DNA of 64,000 bases from an uncultured bacterium (lineage in GTDB: Bacteria; Desulfobacterota; Desulfobaccia; Desulfobaccales; 0-14-0-80-60-11), in the NCBI GenBank assembly GCA_937943575.1, contig CALEAV010000038.1, forward strand, positions 1-64,000, read 5' to 3'. Under the pieces are notes generated by a model that saw only the letters and a program-made list of their open reading frames with translations, was not told where the DNA came from and did not search any database. The translations under genes and the position numbers were made by a program. Positions 1 to 11,530 of the stretch are shown here, one piece after another. Position 1 is the first letter of the stretch; the number at the start of each line of letters is the position of its first letter.

Positions 1-2
1 TG

Positions 3-926
3 GTGAACGCCCTGAAGGAGGGCTCCGAGCAGGTGGCCGCGGCCGCGGCCCAGGTGGCGGGGGCCAGCCAGTCCCTGGCCCAGGGCGCCAGCGAGCAGGC
101 CGCCTCCCTGCAGGAGACCTCCGCCTCCCTGGAGGAGATGGCCTCCATGACCCGGCAGAACGCCGACAATGCCACCCAGGCCAACACCCTGATGGCGGAG
201 TCGGCCCGGGTGGTGGAGCAGGCCGGGCAGGCCATGCACGGGTTGATGCAGGCCATGCAGGAGGTGACCCGGGCCAGCGAGGAGACGGCCAAGATCATCA
301 AGACCATCGACGAGATCGCCTTTCAGACCAATCTTCTGGCCCTGAATGCCGCAGTGGAGGCGGCCCGGGCCGGGGAGGCGGGGGCCGGCTTTGCGGTGGT
401 GGCCGATGAGGTGCGGGCCCTGGCCATGCGGGCCGCAGAGGCGGCCAAAAACACCGCCGACCTCATCGAGGGCTCGGTGACCCGCATCCAGGAGAGCAGC
501 AGTCTGGTGCAGCAGACCGCCGGCGCCTTTGACCAGGTGGCGGCCGCCTCCGGCAAGATGAAGAATCTGGTGGCGGAGATCGCCGCCGCCTCCGGCGAAC
601 AGGCCCAGGGGGTGGAGCAGATCAACAAGGCGGTCACCGAGATGAACTCCGTCACCCAGCAGGTGGCCGCCAACGCCGAGGAGAGCGCCAGCGCCGCGGA
701 GGAGCTGAACGCCCAGTCCGAGCAGATGAAGGCAGTGGTGGCGGAGCTCACCCGCCTGGTGGGCGGCGGCAGAAACGGCCTCAAACCGGCGGCCCTGGAC
801 AGAGGGGGCTGGCTCAAACGCCCCGCCCTGAAGCGGCCGGCCCTGGCGGAGAAGCCCACCCTGCCCGCCAAACCGGTGAAGCCCGAGCATCTCATCCCCT
901 TTGAAGAGGAGTTTCAGGAATTCTAA
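3..926 (+). CDS. Methyl-accepting chemotaxis protein, C-terminal signalling domain (5' end outside window)
   Basis: Conserved MCP hairpin tip '[38 protein letters not shown]'; ORF open at the window start. Confidence 0.93.
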   Translation: MNALKEGSEQVAAAAAQVAGASQSLAQGASEQAASLQETSASLEEMASMTRQNADNATQANTLMAESARVVEQAGQAMHGLMQAMQEVTRASEETAKIIKTIDEIAFQTNLLALNAAVEAARAGEAGAGFAVVADEVRALAMRAAEAAKNTADLIEGSVTRIQESSSLVQQTAGAFDQVAAASGKMKNLVAEIAAASGEQAQGVEQINKAVTEMNSVTQQVAANAEESASAAEELNAQSEQMKAVVAELTRLVGGGRNGLKPAALDRGGWLKRPALKRPALAEKPTLPAKPVKPEHLIPFEEEFQEF

Positions 927-989
927 CGAAACCGGCCGACTGCGCCGATAGATGAAGGGGGGGCGCCGGGCCCCCGGAAGGAGAGGCAT

Positions 990-1499
990 ATGGGAGAAGC
1001 GGCACGGTCCTTGGAAAAGAAGGGGCTGCGGGCCACGGAGGGCAAATACCTCACCTTCGTCCTGGCCGAGGAGGACTTCGGCCTGGAGATCCTGAAGGTG
1101 CGGGAAATCATCGGCATGCTGGACATCACCCCCATCCCCCAGACCCCGGCCTACGTCAAGGGGGTCATCAACCTCCGGGGGCGGGTGATTCCGGTCATTG
1201 ACCTGAGGCTGAAATTCGGCCTGCCCCCCATGGACTACGGCGAGCGCACCTGCATCATCGTGGTGGACGTGAAAACCCCCCAGGGGCCCATGCTGATGGG
1301 GGTGGTGGTGGACGCGGTCTCGGAGGTTCTCAACGTGGGGGCGGAGGACCTGGAACCCCCCCCCTCCTTCGGCCACGACCTGAACCAGTCGTACATCCTG
1401 GGCATTGCCAAGACCAAAGGCAGCATCAAGATCCTGCTGGACATTGACCGGGTGCTGTCCAGCGAGGAGCTCCTGGGCCTGGAGACCCTGGGGGGATGA
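990..1499 (+). CDS. cheW: Chemotaxis coupling protein CheW
   Basis: 'YLTFVLAEEDFGLEILKVREIIG...TPAYVKGVINLRGRVIPVIDLR' CheW signature. Confidence 0.95.
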   Translation: MGEAARSLEKKGLRATEGKYLTFVLAEEDFGLEILKVREIIGMLDITPIPQTPAYVKGVINLRGRVIPVIDLRLKFGLPPMDYGERTCIIVVDVKTPQGPMLMGVVVDAVSEVLNVGAEDLEPPPSFGHDLNQSYILGIAKTKGSIKILLDIDRVLSSEELLGLETLGG

Positions 1500-1722
1500 A
1501 GGGACCGGGGCTGGGGGAGGCCAAAAGCGGCGGGCGGTGACGGCGGTGGAGGATGCCCTCCCCCCACCGGGAGGGACCTGGGGAGCGGGCGGAGCTGAAA
1601 GCCTCTTTTCCTGAGCTTTCGCCCCCACCGAGAGAGACCTGGCGGAGGGGGACATTGCTGCGGTCGCCCAGGTCAACCTTCACCCCCGGAAGAGGGGACT
1701 GGCCCGGCAGGAGGCAGCAGCC

Positions 1723-2604
1723 ATGCAGCCGCAGATCCGGAAATCATCCCCGGCGGAGCGCCCGGGGACCGGGGCCCTGGCAACGGTGCCCCCGCTGTCC
1801 ACCCGGGAATTCGACCTCATCCGGGAGCTGGTGCAGCGCCGGGCCGGGATCCACCTCAGCGACCAGAAACGGGAGCTGGTGCAGGCCCGGCTGGGGAAGC
1901 TCCTCCGGGAGGCGGGTCTGGCCAGTTTTCAGGACTATTACCGGCGGGTGATCCATGACCGCAGCGGCGCCGAACTCACCCGGCTTTTGGACGCCATCTC
2001 CACCAACCAGACGGCCTTCTGGCGGGAGCCGGCCCACTTTGAGTTCCTCCTGCGGGAGCTTTTGCCGGCCTGGCGCCGGGAGGGCCGGACCCGGGAGGGC
2101 CTGCGGCTGTGGAGCGCCGGTTGCTCCAGCGGCGAGGAACCCTACACCCTGGCCATGGTGCTGTGGGAGGCCCTGCCGGAGGCCGAGGCCCGGCGGTGCA
2201 CGGTGTTGGCCTCGGACCTCAACACCCAGGTGCTGGCGGCGGCGAAGCGGGGCATCTATGCCGCCAGCCGCCTCACACCCCTGCCCCCGGAGTGGCGGCG
2301 GCGCCACTTCCTCAAGGGCGTGGGCCGCTGGGAGGGCTATGTGCAGGTGAAGCCCCGGCTCAGGGAACTGGTGCACTTTTTCCGCCACAACCTGACGGAG
2401 CCTCCGTCCTTCACCGGCACGGTGCAGGTCATCTTCTGCCGCAATGTCATGATTTATTTCGAGAGAGAGACCCAGGCAGAAGTGATCCGCACCTTTTACG
2501 AGTGCCTCACACCCGGGGGCTACCTGTTCATCGGACACTCGGAGAGCCTGTGCAATCTCAGCCATCGCTTCGCGTACATCCGCCCCACGATCTATCGGAA
2601 ATAG
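1723..2604 (+). CDS. cheR: Chemotaxis protein methyltransferase CheR
   Basis: 'LWSAGCSSGEEPYTLAM', 'ASDLNTQVLAAAKRGIY', 'VIFCRNVMIYF', 'GYLFIGHSESL'. Confidence 0.95.
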   Translation: MQPQIRKSSPAERPGTGALATVPPLSTREFDLIRELVQRRAGIHLSDQKRELVQARLGKLLREAGLASFQDYYRRVIHDRSGAELTRLLDAISTNQTAFWREPAHFEFLLRELLPAWRREGRTREGLRLWSAGCSSGEEPYTLAMVLWEALPEAEARRCTVLASDLNTQVLAAAKRGIYAASRLTPLPPEWRRRHFLKGVGRWEGYVQVKPRLRELVHFFRHNLTEPPSFTGTVQVIFCRNVMIYFERETQAEVIRTFYECLTPGGYLFIGHSESLCNLSHRFAYIRPTIYRK

Positions 2605-2615
2605 GCCCCGGTCGG

Positions 2616-3095
2616 GTGACCGTGGTGGTGGGGGTGGCGGATATGAAGGTGAGCAACCAGGCCAATCACCTGCTGGTGACCCACGCCCTGGGGTCCTGCA
2701 TCGGCGTGGCGGTCTATGACCCCCAGGCCCGGGTGGGGGGCCTGCTCCACTATATGCTGCCGGACTCGTCCCTGGATCCGGCCCGGGCGGCGGAGAACCC
2801 CTTCATGTTTGCGGATACCGGCATCCCCCGGCTGTTCCGGGAGTGCTACGCCCTGGGGGCCCAAAAGCATCGCCTGGCGGTGAAGGTGGCCGGCGGCGGC
2901 CAGGTCCTGGGGGGCGAAGAGCACTTTCAGATCGGCCGGCGCAATTACGCCGCCCTGCGCCGCATCTTTCTCCGCAACAATGTGCTGGTGGACAACGAAG
3001 AGGTGGGGGGCGCCAAGGCCCGGACCATGTTCCTGGACCTGGCCACCGGCCGGGTCTGGGTCAAGGTCATCGGGCAGAACCTCGTGGAATTATAG
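2616..3095 (+). CDS. cheD: Chemoreceptor glutamine deamidase CheD
   Basis: In-frame GTG at 2616 giving 'VTVVVGVADMKVSNQANHLLVTHALGSCIGVAVYD', typical CheD N-terminus and catalytic Cys context. Confidence 0.9.
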   Translation: MTVVVGVADMKVSNQANHLLVTHALGSCIGVAVYDPQARVGGLLHYMLPDSSLDPARAAENPFMFADTGIPRLFRECYALGAQKHRLAVKVAGGGQVLGGEEHFQIGRRNYAALRRIFLRNNVLVDNEEVGGAKARTMFLDLATGRVWVKVIGQNLVEL

Positions 3096-3106
3096 GTGAG
3101 CGGGCC

Positions 3107-3991
3107 ATGAGTCTCATTCCCCAGATCCTGCGGTCCCTGAAGCATCTCCCGCCCTTCCCGGTGGTGGCGCAGCGGGCCCTGAACCTGCTCAACCAGCCCG
3201 AGGTCAGCATCGAGGAACTGGTGGAGGTGGTGAAATTCGACCCGGGGATCACCGCCAATATCCTGCGCATCAGCAATTCCGCCTACTTCGGGTTGCGCCG
3301 GGAGATCCACTCCCTCCACCAGGCCCTGCTGCTTCTGGGGACTCAGGAACTGCTGAAGATCATCATTGCCAGCGGCGCCACCCGCCTCTTTGCCAACGCC
3401 ACCCCGGGCTACTTCCAGGAACATCACGGCCTTTGGCGTCATTCCATCAGCTGCGCCCTCATGGCGGACCTCCTGGCCCGGGAACTGGCGGCCACGGAGC
3501 GCACCACCGCCTTTACCGCCGGCTTGCTGCACGACATCGGCAAGATCGTCCTCAGCCTCTACGTTCAGCAGAAATTCTCCCAGATCATGGCGGTGGTGGA
3601 CAAACGAAAGATCCCCTTTCAGCAGGCGGAAAAGCTGGTGCTGGGGATCAGCCATGCCGAGGTGGGGGGCGAAATGGCCCGCATCTGGGATTTCCCGGAC
3701 CGGCTGCGGCTGGTGATCCACTACCACCACCTGGACCGGCCCGAGGCCTTTGCCGATGACATGGTGCTCCTGGTGTATCTGGCGGATCTTTTGGTGATGA
3801 TGTTCGGCCAGGACCTGGGCAACGAAGGCCTGGCCTACGACGGCTTTCCCCAGGTGCTGCGGCACTTCAATCTCCGGGAGCGGGACCTGGAGCGGCTGCT
3901 GATGCATTTCAGCAGCTCCTGGGGGGAGGCCAAAGTCTTTTTTGGATTGGTGGGGGACGGCCATGCCGTACAACGTGCTCATCGTGGATGA
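3107..3991 (+). CDS. HDOD-domain protein
   Basis: 'LKHLPPFPVVAQRALNLLNQPEVSIEELVEVVKFDPGITANILRISNSAYFG' HDOD signature; ATG at 3107. Confidence 0.88.
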   Translation: MSLIPQILRSLKHLPPFPVVAQRALNLLNQPEVSIEELVEVVKFDPGITANILRISNSAYFGLRREIHSLHQALLLLGTQELLKIIIASGATRLFANATPGYFQEHHGLWRHSISCALMADLLARELAATERTTAFTAGLLHDIGKIVLSLYVQQKFSQIMAVVDKRKIPFQQAEKLVLGISHAEVGGEMARIWDFPDRLRLVIHYHHLDRPEAFADDMVLLVYLADLLVMMFGQDLGNEGLAYDGFPQVLRHFNLRERDLERLLMHFSSSWGEAKVFFGLVGDGHAVQRAHRG

Positions 3992-4350
3992 CTCCGCCAC
4001 CATGCGGGCCCTGATCCGGAAGGTCCTGGCCATCTCCGGGTTCAAGCTGGGTCAGTGCTTTGAGGGCGCCAACGGCCGGGAGGGGCTGGCCATCCTGGAA
4101 CAGCACTGGGTGGATGTGGTCCTCTCCGACATCCACATGCCGGAGATGGACGGCACCGCCTTCATCACCGCCCTGAAAGAGCACCCGCTGTGGCAGACCA
4201 TTCCGGTGGTGGTGGTGAGCACCGAATCCCGGGAGGAGGTCCTGGCCCCCTTCCGCCGCCTGGGCGTGGCGGGCTACATCCGGAAACCCTTCCGGCCGGA
4301 AACCATCCGGCGACAGCTGAGCACCCTCTTGGGGGAGGCGGGCACACCCG

Positions 4351-6311
<1,961 letters not shown>

Positions 6312-6720
6312 GGCCGTTGCCTCTCCCTCCAACGCGGATTATTCTGAGGCCAAGGGAGGCGCCTGCAAAGGACCGGCCATGTCCTGGGCCTTCATGATCT
6401 AGTCCTGGTTCCCCTCTGGACCTGCTGGAAGGAAAAGGACCTGGAGCTGCCGTCGGTTGACAGGGGGACTGCGTGCCGCTAAGCTCATAGGGTCAGGGCG
6501 GCAGGGAGGCCGGGGAAACAGCCTTCCTTCTCCCCTCCGCCTTCCCCTGTTCATCACGGCGGCGGATGGGGCAGAGGGGCGGGGTGCTGCTTTCAGGCCT
6601 CCGGGGGGAGAGGGCCAAGGGGCGGCTGCCCCCGGCAGCCTCTGATAATTATTTCGGGGTCCCAAATGGATGCGGGGGCCGGGCAGAGAGTCGCCCCGGC
6701 CCCGCCGGCTGAGGTCTCTG

Positions 6721-7347
6721 GTGCTGAAACTGGTGGGCTTTGACTGCGACGGCGTCCTCTTTGATTCCCGGGACGCCAACATCGCCTTTTACAACCATAT
6801 CCTGGCCCGTTTCGGGCGGGAGCCCCTGGCGGCGGCGCAGGTGGAGTTCGTCCACAGCCACACCTCCCGGGAGTCGGTGGAGTATCTTTTCCAGGGGGAC
6901 CCCCGCCTGCCGGAGGTCCTGGAGTATTGCCGCACCCTGGATTACCGCCCCTTCATCCCCCTGATGGTGGAGATGCCGCACCTGAGGGAGTTTCTCCGGT
7001 TTCTCAGGCCCCGCTACCGCACCGCGGTGGCCACCAACCGCACCACCACCACCCACACGGTCCTCACCCACCATGGGCTCTGGGACTCCTTTGATCTGGT
7101 GGTCTCCGCCCTGGATGTGGCGCACCCCAAACCCCACCCCGAGGCCTTCCGGCGCATCCTGGAGCACTTCCGCCTGAGGCCGGAGGAGGCCCTGTACATC
7201 GGCGATTCCGCCGTGGACGAGGCCTTCGCCCGCAACGCCGGCGTGCGCCTGGTGGCCTACCGCAACCCCGCCCTGGCGGCGGATTATCACCTGGAGTCCT
7301 TCGCCGAGGCCCCGGCCCTCATCCAGCGGCTGGCCCGGGAGGGCTGA
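6721..7347 (+). CDS. HAD-superfamily hydrolase (phosphoglycolate phosphatase-like)
   Basis: 'GFDCDGVLFDS' motif I, 'ATNR', 'KPHPEAFRRI', 'YIGDSAVDE'. Confidence 0.88.
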   Translation: MLKLVGFDCDGVLFDSRDANIAFYNHILARFGREPLAAAQVEFVHSHTSRESVEYLFQGDPRLPEVLEYCRTLDYRPFIPLMVEMPHLREFLRFLRPRYRTAVATNRTTTTHTVLTHHGLWDSFDLVVSALDVAHPKPHPEAFRRILEHFRLRPEEALYIGDSAVDEAFARNAGVRLVAYRNPALAADYHLESFAEAPALIQRLAREG

Positions 7348-7625
7348 AGCGCCTGAGCTTCTAAAGGTCTCTTTCCGGGGGAGACTGGGCAGGAGAGTTT
7401 TGAGGCAGGCCAGGCGACCGGGGCATTCCCCTTCCACCTTCCCCGCATTTCCCGATAATTTGGGGACTGTGAGGCCAGGTGGCTGGGGCTGCCAGGAGAA
7501 AGTTTACGGGCCGGGGGTGGGGAAAAGGAGATTGGGGGCCACCTCCTCCCTGGCCCCCCTTTCCCCCACCTTCCCGACGCCGGCCTCAGATGGGCTGCAG
7601 GCAGGCGCCTTTCCGGCCAGGCCCT

Positions 7626-7910
7626 TTACAGCCCGGCCATGAGGCGGTCAAACTCCGCCACGGTCACCGCCGGTGCGGTGGAAAAGGCGATGCCGGTGAG
7701 CTTGCTCAAGGCCACGGAGGCCTGCATGGCGGCCCCGATATCCGGGAACTCCGTCACCAAGAGCAGGTCCTTGTCCCCCAGCAAGGCATACATGGCGCTG
7801 ACGCTTCCTCCGAATTTCCGGATGGTCTCCTCCGCCTGCTGGGTGCGCTGGGCGCTGATACCTTTGATGCCCTCCGCCGAATATTTGCCGAACATGAGAA
7901 ACAGGGCCAT
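7626..7910 (-). CDS. GYD-domain protein
   Basis: 'MFGKYSAEGIKGISAQRTQQAEETIRKFGG...YALLGDKDLLLVTEFPD' typical of the GYD family. Confidence 0.82.
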   Translation of the reverse strand: MALFLMFGKYSAEGIKGISAQRTQQAEETIRKFGGSVSAMYALLGDKDLLLVTEFPDIGAAMQASVALSKLTGIAFSTAPAVTVAEFDRLMAGL

Positions 7911-8144
7911 GGCGTCCCTCCCTTTGGGGCCTTCCGCCCCACGCTGATGTGGTTTTATTGTGCCAGAAGGCAGGGCGGCGGTCCAGGGGCGGAGGAGCAG
8001 GGGGCATTTTTTCTTTCCGGGAGGCGATTTTCCCCCGAGGTCCCCCGAAAGGGGTTGACTTGCCGGGGCAGGGGGGTAAATATATGGTGAATTTGGCCTT
8101 CCCGCAGCGGCCCGCAGGGCCGGGAGGCCGACAAGGAGAGCGGC

Positions 8145-8306
8145 ATGAAAAAATACCAGTGCGAAGTGTGCGGCTATATTTATGACCCGGCGGCGGGTGA
8201 CCCGGACGGCAATGTCCCCCCCAACACCCCCTTCGAGAATCTCCCGGCAGATTGGGTCTGCCCCATCTGCGGCGCCAGCAAGGACCAGTTCAGCCCGGTG
8301 GACTGA
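8145..8306 (+). CDS. Rubredoxin
   Basis: [53 protein letters not shown]: two CxxCG motifs; too short for the supplied ORF track. Confidence 0.95.
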   Translation: MKKYQCEVCGYIYDPAAGDPDGNVPPNTPFENLPADWVCPICGASKDQFSPVD

Positions 8307-8343
8307 CCTCTATCCCTCCCGTCCCTGGTGAGCGGCGACGGGA

Positions 8344-9102
8344 GTGCCCCAGCCCGAGAGCATGCCCGCCAGTCGTCCAAATGCGCCCTCCCCGGAGTCG
8401 CCCCCGGCCCGGAAGAAATCCCTGGCCCGGGAATATGGCGAGGCCCTGATCATCGCCGTCATCCTGGCCCTCATCATCCGGGCCCTGGTGGTGCAGGCCT
8501 TTTCCATTCCCTCGGGGTCCATGCTCCCCACCCTGCAGATCGGGGATTACCTGCTGGTGAACAAATTCATCTACGGCATCCGCAATCCCTTCACCAACCG
8601 GGTCCTCATCCCCATCAGCCGGCCTAAGCGGGGGGATGTGGTGGTCTTCATCTTCCCCCAGGACCCCTCCAAGGACTACATCAAACGGGTGGTGGGCCTG
8701 CCGGGAGACCGGGTGCAGATCAGCCACAAGAAACTGCTTATCAATGGCCAGCCGTTTGACACCCCCCAGGCGGTTTATTCCGATCCGGAGGTGCTGCCGC
8801 CCCCGGCCCGGCCCGGTGAGCCGAGCCGGGACCACTTCGGCCCGGTGGTGGTGCCCCCGGACTCCTATTTCGTCCTGGGGGACAACCGGGACCACAGCTA
8901 TGACAGCCGCTTCTGGGGCTTTGTGCACCTGGACGGCCTCCGGGGCAAGGCCTTCATCATCTACTTCTCCTGGAACGGGGATCATTCCCTGCCGGTGTAT
9001 TTGGCATTTTTCAAGGGGTTGCGCCATTTCGTCACCACCCTGTCCTGGGATACCGAGGCCTTTGAGGTGCGGTGGGCCCGCATCGGCTCTCTGATCCGTT
9101 GA
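8344..9102 (+). CDS. lepB: Signal peptidase I
   Basis: 'QAFSIPSGSMLPTLQIGDYLLVNKFIYG', 'RGDVVVF', 'YIKRVVGLPGD', 'VLGDNRDHSYDSRFWG'. Confidence 0.95.
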   Translation: MPQPESMPASRPNAPSPESPPARKKSLAREYGEALIIAVILALIIRALVVQAFSIPSGSMLPTLQIGDYLLVNKFIYGIRNPFTNRVLIPISRPKRGDVVVFIFPQDPSKDYIKRVVGLPGDRVQISHKKLLINGQPFDTPQAVYSDPEVLPPPARPGEPSRDHFGPVVVPPDSYFVLGDNRDHSYDSRFWGFVHLDGLRGKAFIIYFSWNGDHSLPVYLAFFKGLRHFVTTLSWDTEAFEVRWARIGSLIR

Positions 9103-10052
9103 GAAGGGGGAGGTGCCGTCCCTTGCCGCCTCGCCGGCGGGGCTGGCGGACTGTGGCCCTGGCGGCGGCCCTGGCGCTCCTCTCCGGCTGCGGCCGTCCC
9201 GCCTCCCAGGCCGTGGTGGTGGTGGGCGCTCCGGACTCCCCCCGCCTGCGCCAGGTGGCGAAAGGCCTGGAGGAAGGCCTGGCCCCCCTGCCGGTGGAGC
9301 TGGTCACCCTCCCCCCATACGGGGAGGAGGGCGCTCAGACCCTGCGGCGTCTGAGGGCGGCCAAACCGCCTCTGTTCATCGCTCTGGGGACCCCGGCGCT
9401 CATGATGCTGGCCCCCGTGGAGAAGCGCCTGCCGGTGGTCTTTGCCATGGTGGCCAACCCCTACTTCAGCCACGCCGCCTGGGACCCGAAACGGCCTGAA
9501 TTCCATCAGCTCAACGTCACCGGCCTGGCCTCCCCCCCGCCGGTGGCCCAGGCCCTGAAGCAGGCCATGGCCCTGGCGGGGGCGCGGCCCTGGGGGCTGC
9601 TCTATGACCCCCGGGACGGCGCCGCCCTGGAGGCGGCCCACATCTTCCAACGCCAGACCGGGGAGCTGGGACTCACCGGGCTTTTGGAGGAGACCTCCGG
9701 ACCGGAGGGGGACGCGGCGGCCCTGGAGCGTCTGCTGGCCCGGGGGGCGGCGGTGCTCTATGTGCCGCCCGCCGCCACGGCCAAGCGCTATGCCCCCCGG
9801 ATCCTGGCCTGGGGCCGGGAGCGCCGGGTGCTGGTGGTGAACGGCCATCCGGAAATCTCCGAGCCCGGGGCCATCCTGACGGTCACCCTGGACTACGAGG
9901 CCCTGGGGCGGGAGGCCGCCCTCCTGGCCGGGCGGGTCCTGGCCGGGGAAAGCCCGGCGGCCATCCCCATCCGGGAGACCCAGCCCCTGAGAATTGAGGT
10001 GGACGAATCCCTGGTGCGCCATTGGGCCGGCTATCCGGCGCCCCGACGCTGA
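9072..10052 (+). CDS. ABC transporter substrate-binding-like lipoprotein
   Basis: Lipobox 'ALLSGC' and a periplasmic-binding fold 'FIALGTPALMML..PVVFAMVANP...VNGHPEISEPGAILTVTLDYEALGREAALLAGRVL'; start uncertain. Confidence 0.7.
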   Translation: MGPHRLSDPLRRGRCRPLPPRRRGWRTVALAAALALLSGCGRPASQAVVVVGAPDSPRLRQVAKGLEEGLAPLPVELVTLPPYGEEGAQTLRRLRAAKPPLFIALGTPALMMLAPVEKRLPVVFAMVANPYFSHAAWDPKRPEFHQLNVTGLASPPPVAQALKQAMALAGARPWGLLYDPRDGAALEAAHIFQRQTGELGLTGLLEETSGPEGDAAALERLLARGAAVLYVPPAATAKRYAPRILAWGRERRVLVVNGHPEISEPGAILTVTLDYEALGREAALLAGRVLAGESPAAIPIRETQPLRIEVDESLVRHWAGYPAPRR

Positions 10053-10162
10053 AGCAGGCGGCGCCCCGAGGCTTGTGTCCGCTCCCTTTTCCCGCTGAGG
10101 GGGGAGCAGGGGGTCCGGATCCCCGGCCTTGCCTTTCACTTCCTGCAGAAGGAGACCCCGAC

Positions 10163-11488
10163 ATGTCCCAGGAGACCGCCCTGGATCCCCGGAAATGGAA
10201 CCCGGAAATCGCCATCGTGCCTTTCACCCTGGACAATGGCTTGCAGGTCCTGGTGCTCCCGGACCCCACCCTGCCGGTGGTGTCGGTGCAGGTGCATTAC
10301 GCCGTGGGGTCCCGCCACGAGGCGCCGGGGATCACCGGCATCTCCCACCTCTTTGAGCACCTGATGTTCCGGGGCACCGCCACCCTGGGGCCGGAGGAGT
10401 TCTCCCGGCGGCTGCAGGCCAAGGGGGGCGAAGTCAACGCCTTCACCACCCGGGACCACACCTCCTATTTCGAGAATCTCCCCGCCGAGCACCTGGAGCT
10501 GGCCCTCTCCCTGGAAGCGGACCGCCTCAAGCACCTGAAGCTGGATGAAGAGAATTTCGAGACCGAGCGCCAGGTGGTTTTGAGCGAACGCAAGCTGCGC
10601 TGCGTGGACAGCCCCTTCGGCCTGGTGGAGGAGCTCCTCTTTGCCACCGCCTACACCGAACACCCCTACCGCTGGCCCATCATCGGCTGGGACCAGGACC
10701 TGCGCCGGATGACCCTGGAGGATTGCCTCGCCTTTTTCCGGCGCCACTACCAGCCGGGAGAGATGCTCATCCTGGTGGCCGGGGAGGCGGAGCCGGAACG
10801 GGTGCGTGAGCTGGTGGAGCGTTATTTCGGCGACCTGCCCCCCGGCTCCCGGGAGGGGCAGCGGGTGGTGGAGCCGCCTCAGCGGGGGGAACGCCGGGCG
10901 GTGTTCAAGAAGGTCTCCCAGGTGGAGGCCCTCTTTGCCGGCTTCCACACCGTGGGTCTGGGGCATCCGGACATCTATCCCCTGATGGTGCTGGCCAGCA
11001 TTCTCTCCCAGGGCCGGGCCTGCCGCTTCTACCAGGAATTTGTACGGCCGGGCCGGGCGGTGGAGCTGGAGGCGGAGGTCTATCCCCCGCCCTGGACCGC
11101 GGCGGACCCGGATCTCTTCATCATCCGGGCGGTGGCGGCCCCGGGGGAGCCCCTCCCCCGCCTGGAGGCGGACCTCTGGAAGGCCCTGGAAACCCTGCAG
11201 CAGGAGGGGGTGACCGAGCTGGAGCTGGCCCGGGCCAAGAAGCTGCTGCGCTCCCAGACAGTGCAGGGGTTGGCCAGGACCTTCTACCGGGGCCTCATGG
11301 TGGCCCTCTTTCACCTCAAGGCCGGGGACGGCACCCTGGCCAACGGGCTGCTCATGGCCTACGACGCCGTCACCGCCGAGGACGTGCTCCGGGTGGCCCG
11401 CCGCTACCTCCGGGAAGACAACCGCACCGTGGTCACCCTCAAGCCCGTCAGCCCCGAAGAGAGCCAGGTGCTGGGGCCGCTCTGCTGA
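10163..11488 (+). CDS. M16 family zinc peptidase, HxxEH-containing
   Basis: 'GISHLFEHLMFRG' HxxEH zinc motif; 'YFENLPAEHLELALSLEADRL'. Confidence 0.92.
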   Translation: MSQETALDPRKWNPEIAIVPFTLDNGLQVLVLPDPTLPVVSVQVHYAVGSRHEAPGITGISHLFEHLMFRGTATLGPEEFSRRLQAKGGEVNAFTTRDHTSYFENLPAEHLELALSLEADRLKHLKLDEENFETERQVVLSERKLRCVDSPFGLVEELLFATAYTEHPYRWPIIGWDQDLRRMTLEDCLAFFRRHYQPGEMLILVAGEAEPERVRELVERYFGDLPPGSREGQRVVEPPQRGERRAVFKKVSQVEALFAGFHTVGLGHPDIYPLMVLASILSQGRACRFYQEFVRPGRAVELEAEVYPPPWTAADPDLFIIRAVAAPGEPLPRLEADLWKALETLQQEGVTELELARAKKLLRSQTVQGLARTFYRGLMVALFHLKAGDGTLANGLLMAYDAVTAEDVLRVARRYLREDNRTVVTLKPVSPEESQVLGPLC

Positions 11489-11530
11489 GCCCCCCGCACC
11501 GAGGGACGCCGTCAGCGGAAGGAGAAATGC

